This document shows positions 17,013 to 25,173 of a stretch of 64,000 nt of DNA, piece after piece. The position numbers and the translations under genes are program-made. The stretch is from Endozoicomonas elysicola (GTDB lineage: Bacteria; Pseudomonadota; Gammaproteobacteria; Pseudomonadales; Endozoicomonadaceae): positions 2,767,547 to 2,831,546 of the forward strand of contig NZ_JOJP01000001.1 in assembly GCF_000710775.1 (NCBI RefSeq), in the 5' to 3' direction. The notes beneath the pieces were generated by a model that saw only the letters and a list, made by a program, of their open reading frames with translations, ran no database searches and had not been told where the DNA came from. How positions within the stretch are numbered: the stretch's first letter is position 1; each line of letters starts with the position of its first letter.

Positions 17013-17954
17013 TTACATTTTTTCAATGATGGTATTCAGGGATTGAGTATCTTCAGCAATAAACTGAGTGAATGACTCGGAAGATTTGTCTTCAATAAAG
17101 AAGTTCCCTTTTTCCATAAAGCTGACAAAGCCTTCTTCTTTCACCGCTTTGGCAAATGCGTCTTCCAGTTTATCAACAATGGCGTCTGGTGTTCTGGAAG
17201 GAACGGCGATACCGCGCCAGGTTCCGGAAACCACATCGTAACCCAGTTCTTTCATGGTGGGGACATCAGGCATGGACGACAGACGATTCTCTGCCAGCAC
17301 TGCCAGTGGCTTCAGCTGGCCTGAGTCCAACTGAGCTTTGACTTCACCCGGTCCGGTAATGGTGAACGCAACGTGACCACCCATAACCGCGGTAGTGGCT
17401 TCGGATGCGCCATTAAATGGAATCTGGTTAAAGGTCACATTCTGATTCTGTTCAATAGCCAGAATATAGAAGTTGGGTTTTGCGGTAGAGGCAAATTGAA
17501 TGCGGCCTGGATTCTTTTTGGCCTCGTCAATGATTTCAGCCATGGTTGTGTACTGGCTGTCTGCACGAACCGTCACAATCGCAGGATCAAGGTTGACCAG
17601 CCTGACCATTTTGAAGTCTTCGCTGTCAGCCTGCATTAATCCCATTTTTGGTAAGGAGGCCAGCTCTCTGGTGACCATGGTAATGGTGTAGCCATCGGGT
17701 CTGGAATTAGCCCCAGCGGTCATGCCAACGCCGCCAGCGCCACCGGTTCTGTTCATGATGGCAATGGGTTGCCCAAGGTGTGGTTCTGCGTATTTTGCCA
17801 GTGCCCTGGCCACCGCATCAGTACCACCACCGGCACCAAAGGGAACAATTAAACGAACGTTTCTGGCTGGATAATTATCAGCAGACGCAAAAGCAAATGC
17901 AGAGCTCAGGCTGAGAAGGGCAATGCCAACAGCCGCTTTAAATTTCATTTTCAT
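17013..17954 (-). CDS. TctC-type periplasmic substrate-binding protein
   Basis: 313 aa. A signal peptide of about 24 residues (VGIALLSLSSAFAFASA) is followed by the BugT/TctC signature NYPARNVRLIVPFGAGGGTDAVAR. Later motifs (ASLPKMGL, PFNGASEATTAVMGGHV, GYDVVSGTWRGIAVP) are typical. It binds a carboxylate in the periplasm and delivers it to TctAB. It is the first gene of the run; 384 bp upstream of it are free of genes and hold several palindromes. Confidence 0.93.
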   Translation of the reverse strand: MKMKFKAAVGIALLSLSSAFAFASADNYPARNVRLIVPFGAGGGTDAVARALAKYAEPHLGQPIAIMNRTGGAGGVGMTAGANSRPDGYTITMVTRELASLPKMGLMQADSEDFKMVRLVNLDPAIVTVRADSQYTTMAEIIDEAKKNPGRIQFASTAKPNFYILAIEQNQNVTFNQIPFNGASEATTAVMGGHVAFTITGPGEVKAQLDSGQLKPLAVLAENRLSSMPDVPTMKELGYDVVSGTWRGIAVPSRTPDAIVDKLEDAFAKAVKEEGFVSFMEKGNFFIEDKSSESFTQFIAEDTQSLNTIIEKM

Positions 17955-18061
17955 GGAGAAAACCCGGTTGTTTACCGGCGTGAGTATATGAAGTGATCTG
18001 TTAGGATTTATTGATATGTGTCATCTGTAAATGTTGTACGCATTAAATTGATGTGCCATTT

Positions 18062-18243
18062 TTTATGAAAATGAAAGTCTTTTTATTTTCATAAAACGTT
18101 TTCTTTCATTTGAAGTTCTGGGTAAAAAAGGATCAGTATAAAATATGCTCAATTTATCCGGAAAAACGTTTTAACTGGCTTTTTAACGATGGGTGTCGAT
18201 TTAAAGGTTAGTTGCAGGATATTTTTTTCAATTAAAACGGTTT
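18062..18243. promoter_or_regulatory. Palindrome-rich 5' region of the tct operon
   Basis: This 384-bp gap (17955-18338) has no gene. It contains TTTATGAAAAT / ATTTTCATAAA (18062-18072 and 18085-18095), AAAACGTTTT at 18093-18102 and 18173-18182, and a related AAAACGGTTT at 18234-18243. AAACGTTT cores are typical of LacI/GalR-family operators. Two or three spaced copies would suit a looping repressor. The same core recurs in the sulfatase region. Confidence 0.5.
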
Positions 18244-18338
18244 CTATATCGTTATTCGTTGTCGTTAATTCTATTTTTGGTTTTTAACGGGCTATCAAGC
18301 TCCGATGACTCGGAGCTTTTATTTTGATTAAATGTTCA

Positions 18339-19028
18339 TCAATGAATGAAATCCAACGTTAATAGCAGGCGCTTATCGGCACCGGGTAATACCGGAGAGC
18401 GATGAACCAAACCTGCATTCTCATTCCCCTGCCAAAGCGTCCCTTTCAACAGGGCTACATCACCACAGTTAAGTTGCTTGATGGCCTGTTTATGCTGATA
18501 CAAGCCTGACTGGTCATCCGTTTGGCCATGGCTTCCCCGGCCCAGCTTTGTGTGATCCACCGTTTCATGGGGTAACCATTCCGTTGCGACACCTTGATAG
18601 GTCGTCACGAGGCGACAGGGGACTCGATCCACATGAAATTTCGGGCACATTGCCTGATCCAGTACTTGCATGCGCAGTCCAACCCGCACCAGACCAAATA
18701 AACAGCAAAACATGTCGACCAGCAGAGCGATATCGTCACTCAACTCCGCCATTTCGGCAGTCTGAAAAGCCTCATTAACGCCTGAAAGTACATTGTCCTG
18801 GGTGACCACCATTTGGGTTTCAAGGGTGGCGTTTGAAGCCAGGTAACTTTTCACCGCATCTTGCAGGGGGGGCGACAGTTTACGTTGCCAGATCGCTATA
18901 TTGGTGTCGTCTTTATAAATGTCGCTCAGAACGGCTGGCTGCTGGCCTTGTACTGAACGCCGAAAGGCTGCTGACTCTGAAGCCAGAGAGTCAGGAAAAA
19001 TGGTGTGTGTGGGGTTGGTAGACATCAT
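18339..19028 (-). CDS. DUF1826-family protein in the zinc-linked operon
   Basis: 229 aa from the ATG at 19028, preceded by GGAG; an ATG at 19043 overlaps the upstream gene. The core motif CPKFHVDRVPCRLVTTYQG and the later GDVALLKGTLW and GLVHRSP segments match DUF1826, whose members usually sit next to COG0523 GTPases. The several conserved His and Cys residues suggest metal binding. Here it follows the COG0523 gene by 2 bases behind a Zur-type site, so a role in zinc shortage is likely; its biochemical activity is unknown. Confidence 0.82.
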   Translation of the reverse strand: MMSTNPTHTIFPDSLASESAAFRRSVQGQQPAVLSDIYKDDTNIAIWQRKLSPPLQDAVKSYLASNATLETQMVVTQDNVLSGVNEAFQTAEMAELSDDIALLVDMFCCLFGLVRVGLRMQVLDQAMCPKFHVDRVPCRLVTTYQGVATEWLPHETVDHTKLGRGSHGQTDDQSGLYQHKQAIKQLNCGDVALLKGTLWQGNENAGLVHRSPVLPGADKRLLLTLDFIH

Positions 19029-19030
19029 TC

Positions 19031-20239
19031 CTACTGGCTCCATGCGGGGAAAGGGTCGTTTAACGTTGCCCAGTGGGCTCTGCCTTTCAGAACATCTTCT
19101 TCACTTAACAGGCAGTGGTTTAGTGCCTGGGTGATACCGTCTTGATCCAGGCCCTGGCCGATAAAAACGAGCTCCTGGCGCATATCACCAAAAGGCTCAA
19201 CCCAGTGTTCTTGAATGCTGGAGAGGTAGTCTTCATCATCAGGCCAGTTTTCCCTGGGAATGGCTTTCCAGAACATTCCCGCAAAACCATAACGAGCTAC
19301 GCCGCCAGCCTGACTCCATTGCCCGGCAAATTCAGGACGTGAGGCCAGCCAGAAATACCCTTTTGAGCGCAGCAGCTTGCCGAAATTTTCTGTGCGGTGG
19401 AGAAATTGATAAAACTTTTCCGGGTGAAAGGGGCGGCGTGCTTCATAAGCGAAGCTAGTGATCCCGTATTCTTCCGTTTCGGGAACATGCTCACCACGCA
19501 TTTCCTTGAGCCAGCCTGGTGCCTGCTGTGCTCGATCGAAATCAAACAACCCGGTGTTAAGGACCGCGTCCAGATCCACTTGTCCCTGGGTTATTGGGAT
19601 AATTCGGGCGTGGGTATTGAGGGTCTTGAGAATGGCGGTGAGGCGTTCGAGATCGGTGTTCTGAGCTAAATCGGTTTTACTGATTAGAATGACATCCGCA
19701 AACTCCACCTGATCAATGAGTAAATCCGCAACGCTGCGTTCGTCTTCCTCACCAAGAGATTCCCCTGTTTCCTGCAAATACTCGGCTTGCTCGTAATCCT
19801 TCAGGAAATTGACAGCGTCCACCACGGTTACCATCGTATCCAGACTGGCAAAGTCCGACAGGGAAATACCGCTTTCATCCGTAAAGGTGAAGGTTTCTGC
19901 CACAGGCAGCGGTTCCGAAATGCCGGTGGATTCAATCAGTAGATAATCATAGCGTCCTTCCCGGGCAAGCTTATTGACCTCCTCCAGCAGGTCTTCGCGC
20001 AAGGTGCAGCAAATGCAGCCATTGCTCATCTCTACCAGCTTTTCCTCACTGTGATTGAACGAGATTTCATTTTGAACAATTGCGGAATCAATGTTGATTT
20101 CACTCATGTCGTTAACAATCACAGCCACTTTCTTACCTTGCCGGTTATTCAGAATGTGGCTGAGTACTGTGGTTTTTCCTGCGCCAAGAAAACCTGAAAG
20201 CACAGTAACCGGGAGTTTATGGGCTTCGAACATCGTCAT
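19031..20239 (-). CDS. COG0523 (CobW/ZigA-like) metal-chaperone GTPase
   Basis: 402 aa. Walker [10 protein letters not shown] at 16-24, the CxCC metal motif in [17 protein letters not shown], and SKTD as the guanine-specificity motif. A C-terminal CobW_C domain follows. COG0523 GTPases deliver zinc or other metals to client enzymes. Starts at 20245 (GTG), 20239 and 20233 are possible. A Zur-like site about 50 bp upstream and the DUF1826 gene 2 bases downstream place it in the zinc-limitation subgroup. Confidence 0.9.
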   Translation of the reverse strand: MTMFEAHKLPVTVLSGFLGAGKTTVLSHILNNRQGKKVAVIVNDMSEINIDSAIVQNEISFNHSEEKLVEMSNGCICCTLREDLLEEVNKLAREGRYDYLLIESTGISEPLPVAETFTFTDESGISLSDFASLDTMVTVVDAVNFLKDYEQAEYLQETGESLGEEDERSVADLLIDQVEFADVILISKTDLAQNTDLERLTAILKTLNTHARIIPITQGQVDLDAVLNTGLFDFDRAQQAPGWLKEMRGEHVPETEEYGITSFAYEARRPFHPEKFYQFLHRTENFGKLLRSKGYFWLASRPEFAGQWSQAGGVARYGFAGMFWKAIPRENWPDDEDYLSSIQEHWVEPFGDMRQELVFIGQGLDQDGITQALNHCLLSEEDVLKGRAHWATLNDPFPAWSQ

Positions 20240-20287
20240 TTCCACTCAGACCTGGGTTTTTATAGTCAGGAAGATAATGTTTAAATT

Positions 20288-20305
20288 ATGTTATAACATA
20301 ACATT
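20288..20305. promoter_or_regulatory. Zur box before the COG0523-DUF1826 operon
   Basis: ATGTTATAACATAACATT matches the gammaproteobacterial Zur consensus core ATGTTATANTATAACATT at all but one position. It lies 49 bases before the chosen start, where a repressor would block the promoter. Zn-Zur would therefore silence the operon when zinc is plentiful. Confidence 0.82.
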
Positions 20306-20408
20306 AAAGTTGTCGAAGTCAGACCATTTCAAAACGTCCGTGAGGAGTTGATTCGTTATGAAGGAGGTTGGTGTTGTTGTCTGGCGGGGAGCATCAAAGA
20401 TCTGTTAT

Positions 20409-20430
20409 TCCCCCAGCGCAGGCTGGGGGA
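20409..20430 (-). terminator. Hairpin after the DUF819 gene
   Basis: TCCCCCAGC / GCTGGGGGA, 9 bp and G+C-rich with a 4-base loop, 14 bp after the DUF819 stop codon. No clear T-run follows on the minus strand, so it is only a probable terminator. Confidence 0.55.
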
Positions 20431-20443
20431 TAGTCGCTTTTGT

Positions 20444-21634
20444 TTAGACGCCAAGCAGGTAACGAGTTCCGTATGCAACCGCTACCCCCAGATAATTCCC
20501 CAGCGCATAACCGATAATGGCGGCGGCAAATCCAGGCAGCAGAATTTCACGATTTTTCAGTGCTCCGGCAATCACCGGGATAAAGGGCACGGACATAATC
20601 GCTGCAGAAGAGGTGATCAGGAAGGTGTCCGTATCGATTTTCATCAACTTGCAGGCAATTGCCTGAACAAACAGGGAGCCCAGCAGGATAAAACCGATAT
20701 AAGCAAACAGATCCAGATTGAGATTGGTCAAAATGCTGGTGTCGGTCATGGTACCCATGGTGAAACAGAAAACCAGAATCAGATACATGCCCAGCTGAAA
20801 ACTATTCGCCAGCTTACGGATATAGGGAATAAAGGAGGCTGCCAGCCCCAGACTGGTGATGGAAATGATGGTAACCACCGACGACATGGACTTGGGAAAC
20901 AGTGATGACAAGCCCAGTGCGAGCCCAACCACCAGTCCGGAAAAGAGCAACGATTGAAGTGTCTGAGGCAGGGTTTTCAGGCTGGCCAGTGCTTTATAGC
21001 TGTTTGCGCTTTCGTCGGCCATATGAGCAAATTTATCCTGATCTACAGAATCATTGGCATTCGCGTCCGACTGAAATGGGCGGAGAAACAAGCCAAACAG
21101 TGGTTTGGCCAGGGTCATGACAAACATCAGGTATAACGCCGAGAGCAGAATGTCGTAGGTGGTCATGGTGATGAAGATGTCCTGATCGGCTTCAATGGCC
21201 GTTTTGACCGCTGCGATATTTGGGCCACCGCCGGTATAGGCTCCGACCGACATCCCGGCAATCTGCCAGATATCCTGCAGTTGATCATTAAACAGAACAG
21301 CACCGATGGCGCTGATCACCATCACGCTCAACAGGGCGACGACCATACTTTTCATGGTATCACCGGCCATGTTCAGTGAATGTTTTACGTCAATAGAGAA
21401 CAACAGCAGGGGGAGAGCGAGGGCAATGGAGATTTCGCTCAGGTTCATTTGAATGGCCGACAACTGTTCCTCACCGAACAGGGCTGGCAGGTCGAAACCG
21501 GCACTCAGGGCGATGCCCAGACCAAACGACAATACCACAACACCGATTTTATCCAGCAGCCTGAGGTTCTGGCACAGGATAATCAGTACGGCGGGCACCA
21601 GCAGATAAGCCAGGGCAGTAAATAACATGGACAC
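20444..21634 (-). CDS. DUF819-family polytopic membrane protein
   Basis: 396 aa with about 11 hydrophobic segments. YTGGGPNIAAVKTA fits the conserved GG-PN region of DUF819 (YjcL-like) proteins, which resemble transporters but lack a proven substrate. The GTG at 21634 is chosen because AAGGAG lies 6 bases upstream; an ATG 6 bases downstream is possible. It follows a PLP enzyme by 10 bp, so the pair may import and process an amino acid or amino-acid derivative. That is inference from neighbourhood. Confidence 0.78.
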   Translation of the reverse strand: MSMLFTALAYLLVPAVLIILCQNLRLLDKIGVVVLSFGLGIALSAGFDLPALFGEEQLSAIQMNLSEISIALALPLLLFSIDVKHSLNMAGDTMKSMVVALLSVMVISAIGAVLFNDQLQDIWQIAGMSVGAYTGGGPNIAAVKTAIEADQDIFITMTTYDILLSALYLMFVMTLAKPLFGLFLRPFQSDANANDSVDQDKFAHMADESANSYKALASLKTLPQTLQSLLFSGLVVGLALGLSSLFPKSMSSVVTIISITSLGLAASFIPYIRKLANSFQLGMYLILVFCFTMGTMTDTSILTNLNLDLFAYIGFILLGSLFVQAIACKLMKIDTDTFLITSSAAIMSVPFIPVIAGALKNREILLPGFAAAIIGYALGNYLGVAVAYGTRYLLGV

Positions 21635-21644
21635 AATAAACTCC

Positions 21645-22922
21645 TTATCCTTCAGCGGCTGATGCTGACAGATCCTTTGAAAACGGGGATGTGGTTTTGG
21701 CTAACGGTGAGCCGGGTTCCGGGTATTGAAATACCGGCCAGTAGGTTTCTATATTTCCGTTATTCATCAACGCAATATTCCCAAACTGCAGAAAGACGGC
21801 TTCGCTCTGGCTGGGCCGGAAAAACATAAAGTCATCCCTTTGAATAGGGTGGTCTTTGTCGATTTCGTACAGCTCCTGGTTGCTAGAGTGGCCAAGTAAT
21901 CCCGAACGTTTGCTGCCAGTGGGGTAGCAGGGGGAAGCAAGCCAGTTACCCCCGTAGATAAATGCAGCTCGCTGTGGAGAAAGGCCTACCATTCTCAGTA
22001 GCGCTGAGATTCCTGAGGCCATGGGCAGGTCTGGTTTCTGGACATCTTTTATAACCGGGGTGGCAATAAACGCAGCAGGGGAGTGATGGTCCAGAGTGAA
22101 AACGTCAAAATCAGTGGGCTTCACCAGGGCGGAAGCGGTGGCAATTTCATTGATCAGGCTACTGTCCTGGTAGAGTGGGTAGGTGGTGCTTCCTCCCGCA
22201 TTGAGACAAAGATGTTCTAATGTCTGGTCACCCAATATCTTGCGTACTTGTTCAGTAAATTCCCGGTAGCTTTCCATAGCTAGTCGAAATGCCTTCTCCG
22301 GACCGCCGATCAGGTTGGGAATCTTGGTGATGTGGGCTTCATAGCCCATCAATCCAGACAGTGACAGATGATCACTGTCTCTCAAGAGTTTGAGTGCCTG
22401 CTGGAATTCGGCAAGATCAGAAAAGCCACCCCGGTTGAGACCAATATTGATCTCCAGGTTAATTTGCAGCTGCAGGTTATTGTTCTGAGCAAAATCATGA
22501 TACTCCTGCAAACGTGCCAGAGAATCGACCAGCCACTGAAGCTGGGATTCCGGCCGGAACTCGCCGGGGTGTTGCCGCTGCCAGTCATAGAAGTACCTGA
22601 CGGCACTGACCGGCATGGGTTTGCCCAGTAAAACATCCGATTCTGGAATGTGTTCGATCAGGTGTATTAGGAAAGGAACGTGGAAACTCATCAAGCGCCG
22701 GGTTCCCGTGCGCTCCATGATATAGCGCAGCAACGGAATAGACGGCAGTGACTTGGCAACAATCCGGTACTGGAAACCCCGGTTGATTACCTCCCTTAGC
22801 TGGTCAATGTTGTGATCCAGCCGTTGCTTATCGATCACCAGCACAGGGCTGCAGAGGCCGGCCTTTTTCAGGCTCAGGCCCATGTCCTCATAGTAGCGAT
22901 CATTTGTGTCGTTATGATTCAT
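21645..22922 (-). CDS. PLP enzyme of the D-threonine aldolase / D-serine dehydratase-like group
   Basis: 425 aa. N-terminal alanine-racemase-like barrel with the PLP lysine in YRIVAKSLPS (Lys57). A C-terminal domain contains HPIQRDDFMFFRPSQSEA, resembling the metal-binding segment of D-threonine aldolase and D-serine dehydratase. These enzymes act on D-3-hydroxy amino acids with PLP and a divalent metal. The pairing with a DUF819 membrane protein suggests a small amino-acid module. No strong ribosome site precedes the ATG at 22922. Confidence 0.75.
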   Translation of the reverse strand: MNHNDTNDRYYEDMGLSLKKAGLCSPVLVIDKQRLDHNIDQLREVINRGFQYRIVAKSLPSIPLLRYIMERTGTRRLMSFHVPFLIHLIEHIPESDVLLGKPMPVSAVRYFYDWQRQHPGEFRPESQLQWLVDSLARLQEYHDFAQNNNLQLQINLEINIGLNRGGFSDLAEFQQALKLLRDSDHLSLSGLMGYEAHITKIPNLIGGPEKAFRLAMESYREFTEQVRKILGDQTLEHLCLNAGGSTTYPLYQDSSLINEIATASALVKPTDFDVFTLDHHSPAAFIATPVIKDVQKPDLPMASGISALLRMVGLSPQRAAFIYGGNWLASPCYPTGSKRSGLLGHSSNQELYEIDKDHPIQRDDFMFFRPSQSEAVFLQFGNIALMNNGNIETYWPVFQYPEPGSPLAKTTSPFSKDLSASAAEG

Positions 22923-23004
22923 GGCCAGTATTGAAGTTTCTTATTCTTATAGTTGACGTACTGGTTCCAGGGAACTCTGATATGCCGCAAAAATATAGAG
23001 ATGC

Positions 23005-23110
23005 TTTTCACCACAAAGACACCAAGGCACAAAGAAAGCACAATTCGGTTAACTGAGTCTGGCTAAGTTATACCTCAGAACACGTTGTGGCTTTGTGGCC
23101 TTTGTGGTTC
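23005..23110. repeat. Inverted repeat of CACAAAG-type sequence
   Basis: In the 263-bp gap before the PLP gene, CACCACAAAG with further CACAAAG units (23005-23034) faces its inverted counterpart GGCCTTTGTGGTTC with CTTTGTGG (23085-23110). This CCACAAAGGCAC-type pattern is a common dispersed intergenic repeat in many bacteria. No gene is visible in the gap. Confidence 0.65.
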
Positions 23111-23185
23111 CTTCTTTATAAAGCTATTTACGACAACCTCAATTTTCCATGAAGGCTGGTTACGAAGACCCTCTCAATATTGCTA

Positions 23186-24547
23186 TCAGGTAAACAGTTG
23201 CTTCAAATAGGGGTTCAGGAATTTACCCTGAGGATCCAGTTGCTGCCGGACCTGGTTGAACTCTTTCCACTTTGGATAGAGCCTTGAGAAATCCTGGACA
23301 GTCAGCTTGTTGAGTTTACCCCAGTGAGGGCGGCCATGGTATTTACGCAGGATAGGCTCGATGGCCTTGAAAAATTCCTGGTAATCCTCTTCGAAGAAAC
23401 GGTGTATGGCAATGGAGCAGGTTTCCCGCTGGTAGAACGGGCTTAACCAGATGTCATCACCTTTCACATAACGGAATTCGATGGGGAAAAAGACCTCATG
23501 GAAGTTTTCTTCCAAGACTTCACGAATTTCCTTCAGCGCTTTCAGGCCATTTTCCCTGGGCAGGTGATACTCCATCTCGTTAAAACGGACATTTCGATCG
23601 TTGGCGTAATTCTTCCAGGAGCTTTCAATGACGACCTCGTCGTCAATGGTTTTCATGTACGTACTTAAGATCACCTCACGCAGGGCAGGGGACCAGCTCA
23701 ACATATCCCTGGCCAGCTTAAGGTCGTTGGCACCATCATTAGTATCCAGTCGTTCAGTGCTGCCTAATGGTTCATTGGTAATGTTGTGAACGTCAGTCCA
23801 TCCCATGCCGGTAAAGGGGATGTAATAGAACTCGAAGTTACGGTTGTTGTCCGCCATGTCTTCTGCGACTTCGAGAATTTCATCGAATTCACGCCAGACC
23901 GTTTCCCGCTTTAACCGGTAAGGTGCTGAGTTCTGCATGGTGACCTTGGTGATAATACCCAGTGACCCCAGTGAAACCTTGGCAGCCTGGAACAGCTCTG
24001 CATTTTCCTGTTCACTGCATTGCAATACTTCGCCACTGGCGGTGACCAGCTCCAGGGCCTCTACCATGGTGGGGATACAGCCGATACCGGCTCCTGTGCC
24101 ATGGGTTGCGGTGGCGAGACAGCCAGCCAGTGACTGCTGATCGATGTCTGGCATGATGGTCAGGGCCTGACCCAGTTCTTCCAGCGGCTGCCCAATATCA
24201 CCCAGACGGGTTCCACCCTGAATGGTGGCCTGCAATTTTTCCGGATGATGATCGACGATGCCAGACATACGGCTGAGAGAGACCAGCGTGTCATCAGTAG
24301 GAACCAGGGCGCTGAATGAATGCCCGGAACCCACTGGACGAATAACACCCTTTGAGGATGTGATGATTTCCTGCAGCTCCGCAACGGTGCTCGGGGCTTT
24401 TCTGAATTCAGGAAAGCACTGCTGTGATCCAGACCAGTTGCGCCAGGGAATACGGCGTTTTTCTGCAGCAAAGCTGATGGTGGGTGAAATAGCCTGGGCT
24501 GCCGCAACAGCAACTAATGACGTCAAAAAATGTCGGCGACTTAACAT
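23186..24547 (-). CDS. Exported FAD oxidoreductase, aldonolactone/alditol oxidase family
   Basis: 453 aa. A twin-arginine-like leader (LSRRHFLTSLVAVAAAQAIS) is followed by an FAD_binding_4 domain with VGSGHSFSALVPTDD (His76 at the position that carries covalent FAD in alditol oxidase). A C-terminal ALO domain contains the HWGKLNK-type motif (PHWGKLNKLT). Family members oxidise sugar lactones such as gulono- or galactono-lactone, or sugar alcohols. AGGA lies 8 bases before the ATG. A cytochrome c lipoprotein gene lies 26 bp upstream on the same strand, so electrons probably go to cytochrome c rather than O2. Confidence 0.86.
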   Translation of the reverse strand: MLSRRHFLTSLVAVAAAQAISPTISFAAEKRRIPWRNWSGSQQCFPEFRKAPSTVAELQEIITSSKGVIRPVGSGHSFSALVPTDDTLVSLSRMSGIVDHHPEKLQATIQGGTRLGDIGQPLEELGQALTIMPDIDQQSLAGCLATATHGTGAGIGCIPTMVEALELVTASGEVLQCSEQENAELFQAAKVSLGSLGIITKVTMQNSAPYRLKRETVWREFDEILEVAEDMADNNRNFEFYYIPFTGMGWTDVHNITNEPLGSTERLDTNDGANDLKLARDMLSWSPALREVILSTYMKTIDDEVVIESSWKNYANDRNVRFNEMEYHLPRENGLKALKEIREVLEENFHEVFFPIEFRYVKGDDIWLSPFYQRETCSIAIHRFFEEDYQEFFKAIEPILRKYHGRPHWGKLNKLTVQDFSRLYPKWKEFNQVRQQLDPQGKFLNPYLKQLFT

Positions 24548-24573
24548 AACGATATCCTGGTGTTCGCTTCTTA

Positions 24574-24954
24574 TTATTCTGCTGGGGCAGCCATGAAGGT
24601 GATCAGGGCTTCAAACTGTTCGGGATCGCAGTCCATGCACATACCGAAAGGAGGCATGCCACCAAAGCCGTTGATCACATTGTCCAGAAGCTCATCCATG
24701 CCTTTGTCCATCCGACTATCCCAGCTGTAGCTGTCGCCAGTCAGTGGGGCACCGGTATTGGCAATGGTGTGGCAGGCCTTGCAACTGCGGTTGTAGATGG
24801 CGGAGAGGTGAGAATCTTCTGGCTGCAACTGACTGGCCAGTGTGGGGTCGAATGCTTCTTTTGATGACAGGATTTGTGATGAGTCACAAGCTGTGAGCAG
24901 GAAAGAAAATAATACGGTACCTGTCAGGTATTTTGCGGTTTTCAGGAACTTCAT
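24574..24954 (-). CDS. Lipoprotein cytochrome c, c5-like
   Basis: 126 aa. Signal with lipobox LLTACDSS, one haem motif CKACH (about residue 59), then NTGAPLTGDSYSW and a second Cys pair near the C-terminus (CMDCDPEQ), the pattern of cytochrome c5-like proteins. AAGAGAAG lies about 6 bases before the ATG. It is first in a two-gene operon with the FAD oxidoreductase and is the likely electron acceptor of that enzyme on the periplasmic side. Confidence 0.88.
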   Translation of the reverse strand: MKFLKTAKYLTGTVLFSFLLTACDSSQILSSKEAFDPTLASQLQPEDSHLSAIYNRSCKACHTIANTGAPLTGDSYSWDSRMDKGMDELLDNVINGFGGMPPFGMCMDCDPEQFEALITFMAAPAE

Positions 24955-25130
24955 AAAGCGCTTCTCTTATTGTTGTTTGCTTTCTACGCTTGAGTTGAAC
25001 CGGGATGATTTAATTTTCTTGTACCATAGTACAGTTTTGACTCAAAAAAAAGCCCCGTTTATGCATCGTGGTCAGTAGAGTAACGCTGAAGAACAAACAT
25101 TGAGAGGTGTGTATAAAAAGAAGAAATCTG

Positions 25131-25159
25131 AAAAAAGGGAGCAGCGCATTGCTGCACCC
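25131..25159 (-). terminator. Rho-independent terminator of putP
   Basis: On the minus strand GGGTGCAGC-AATGC-GCTGCTCCC is followed by six Ts (AAAAAA at 25131-25136 on the plus strand), 15 bp after the putP stop codon. Confidence 0.82.
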
Positions 25160-25173
25160 TTTGATAAATACCA

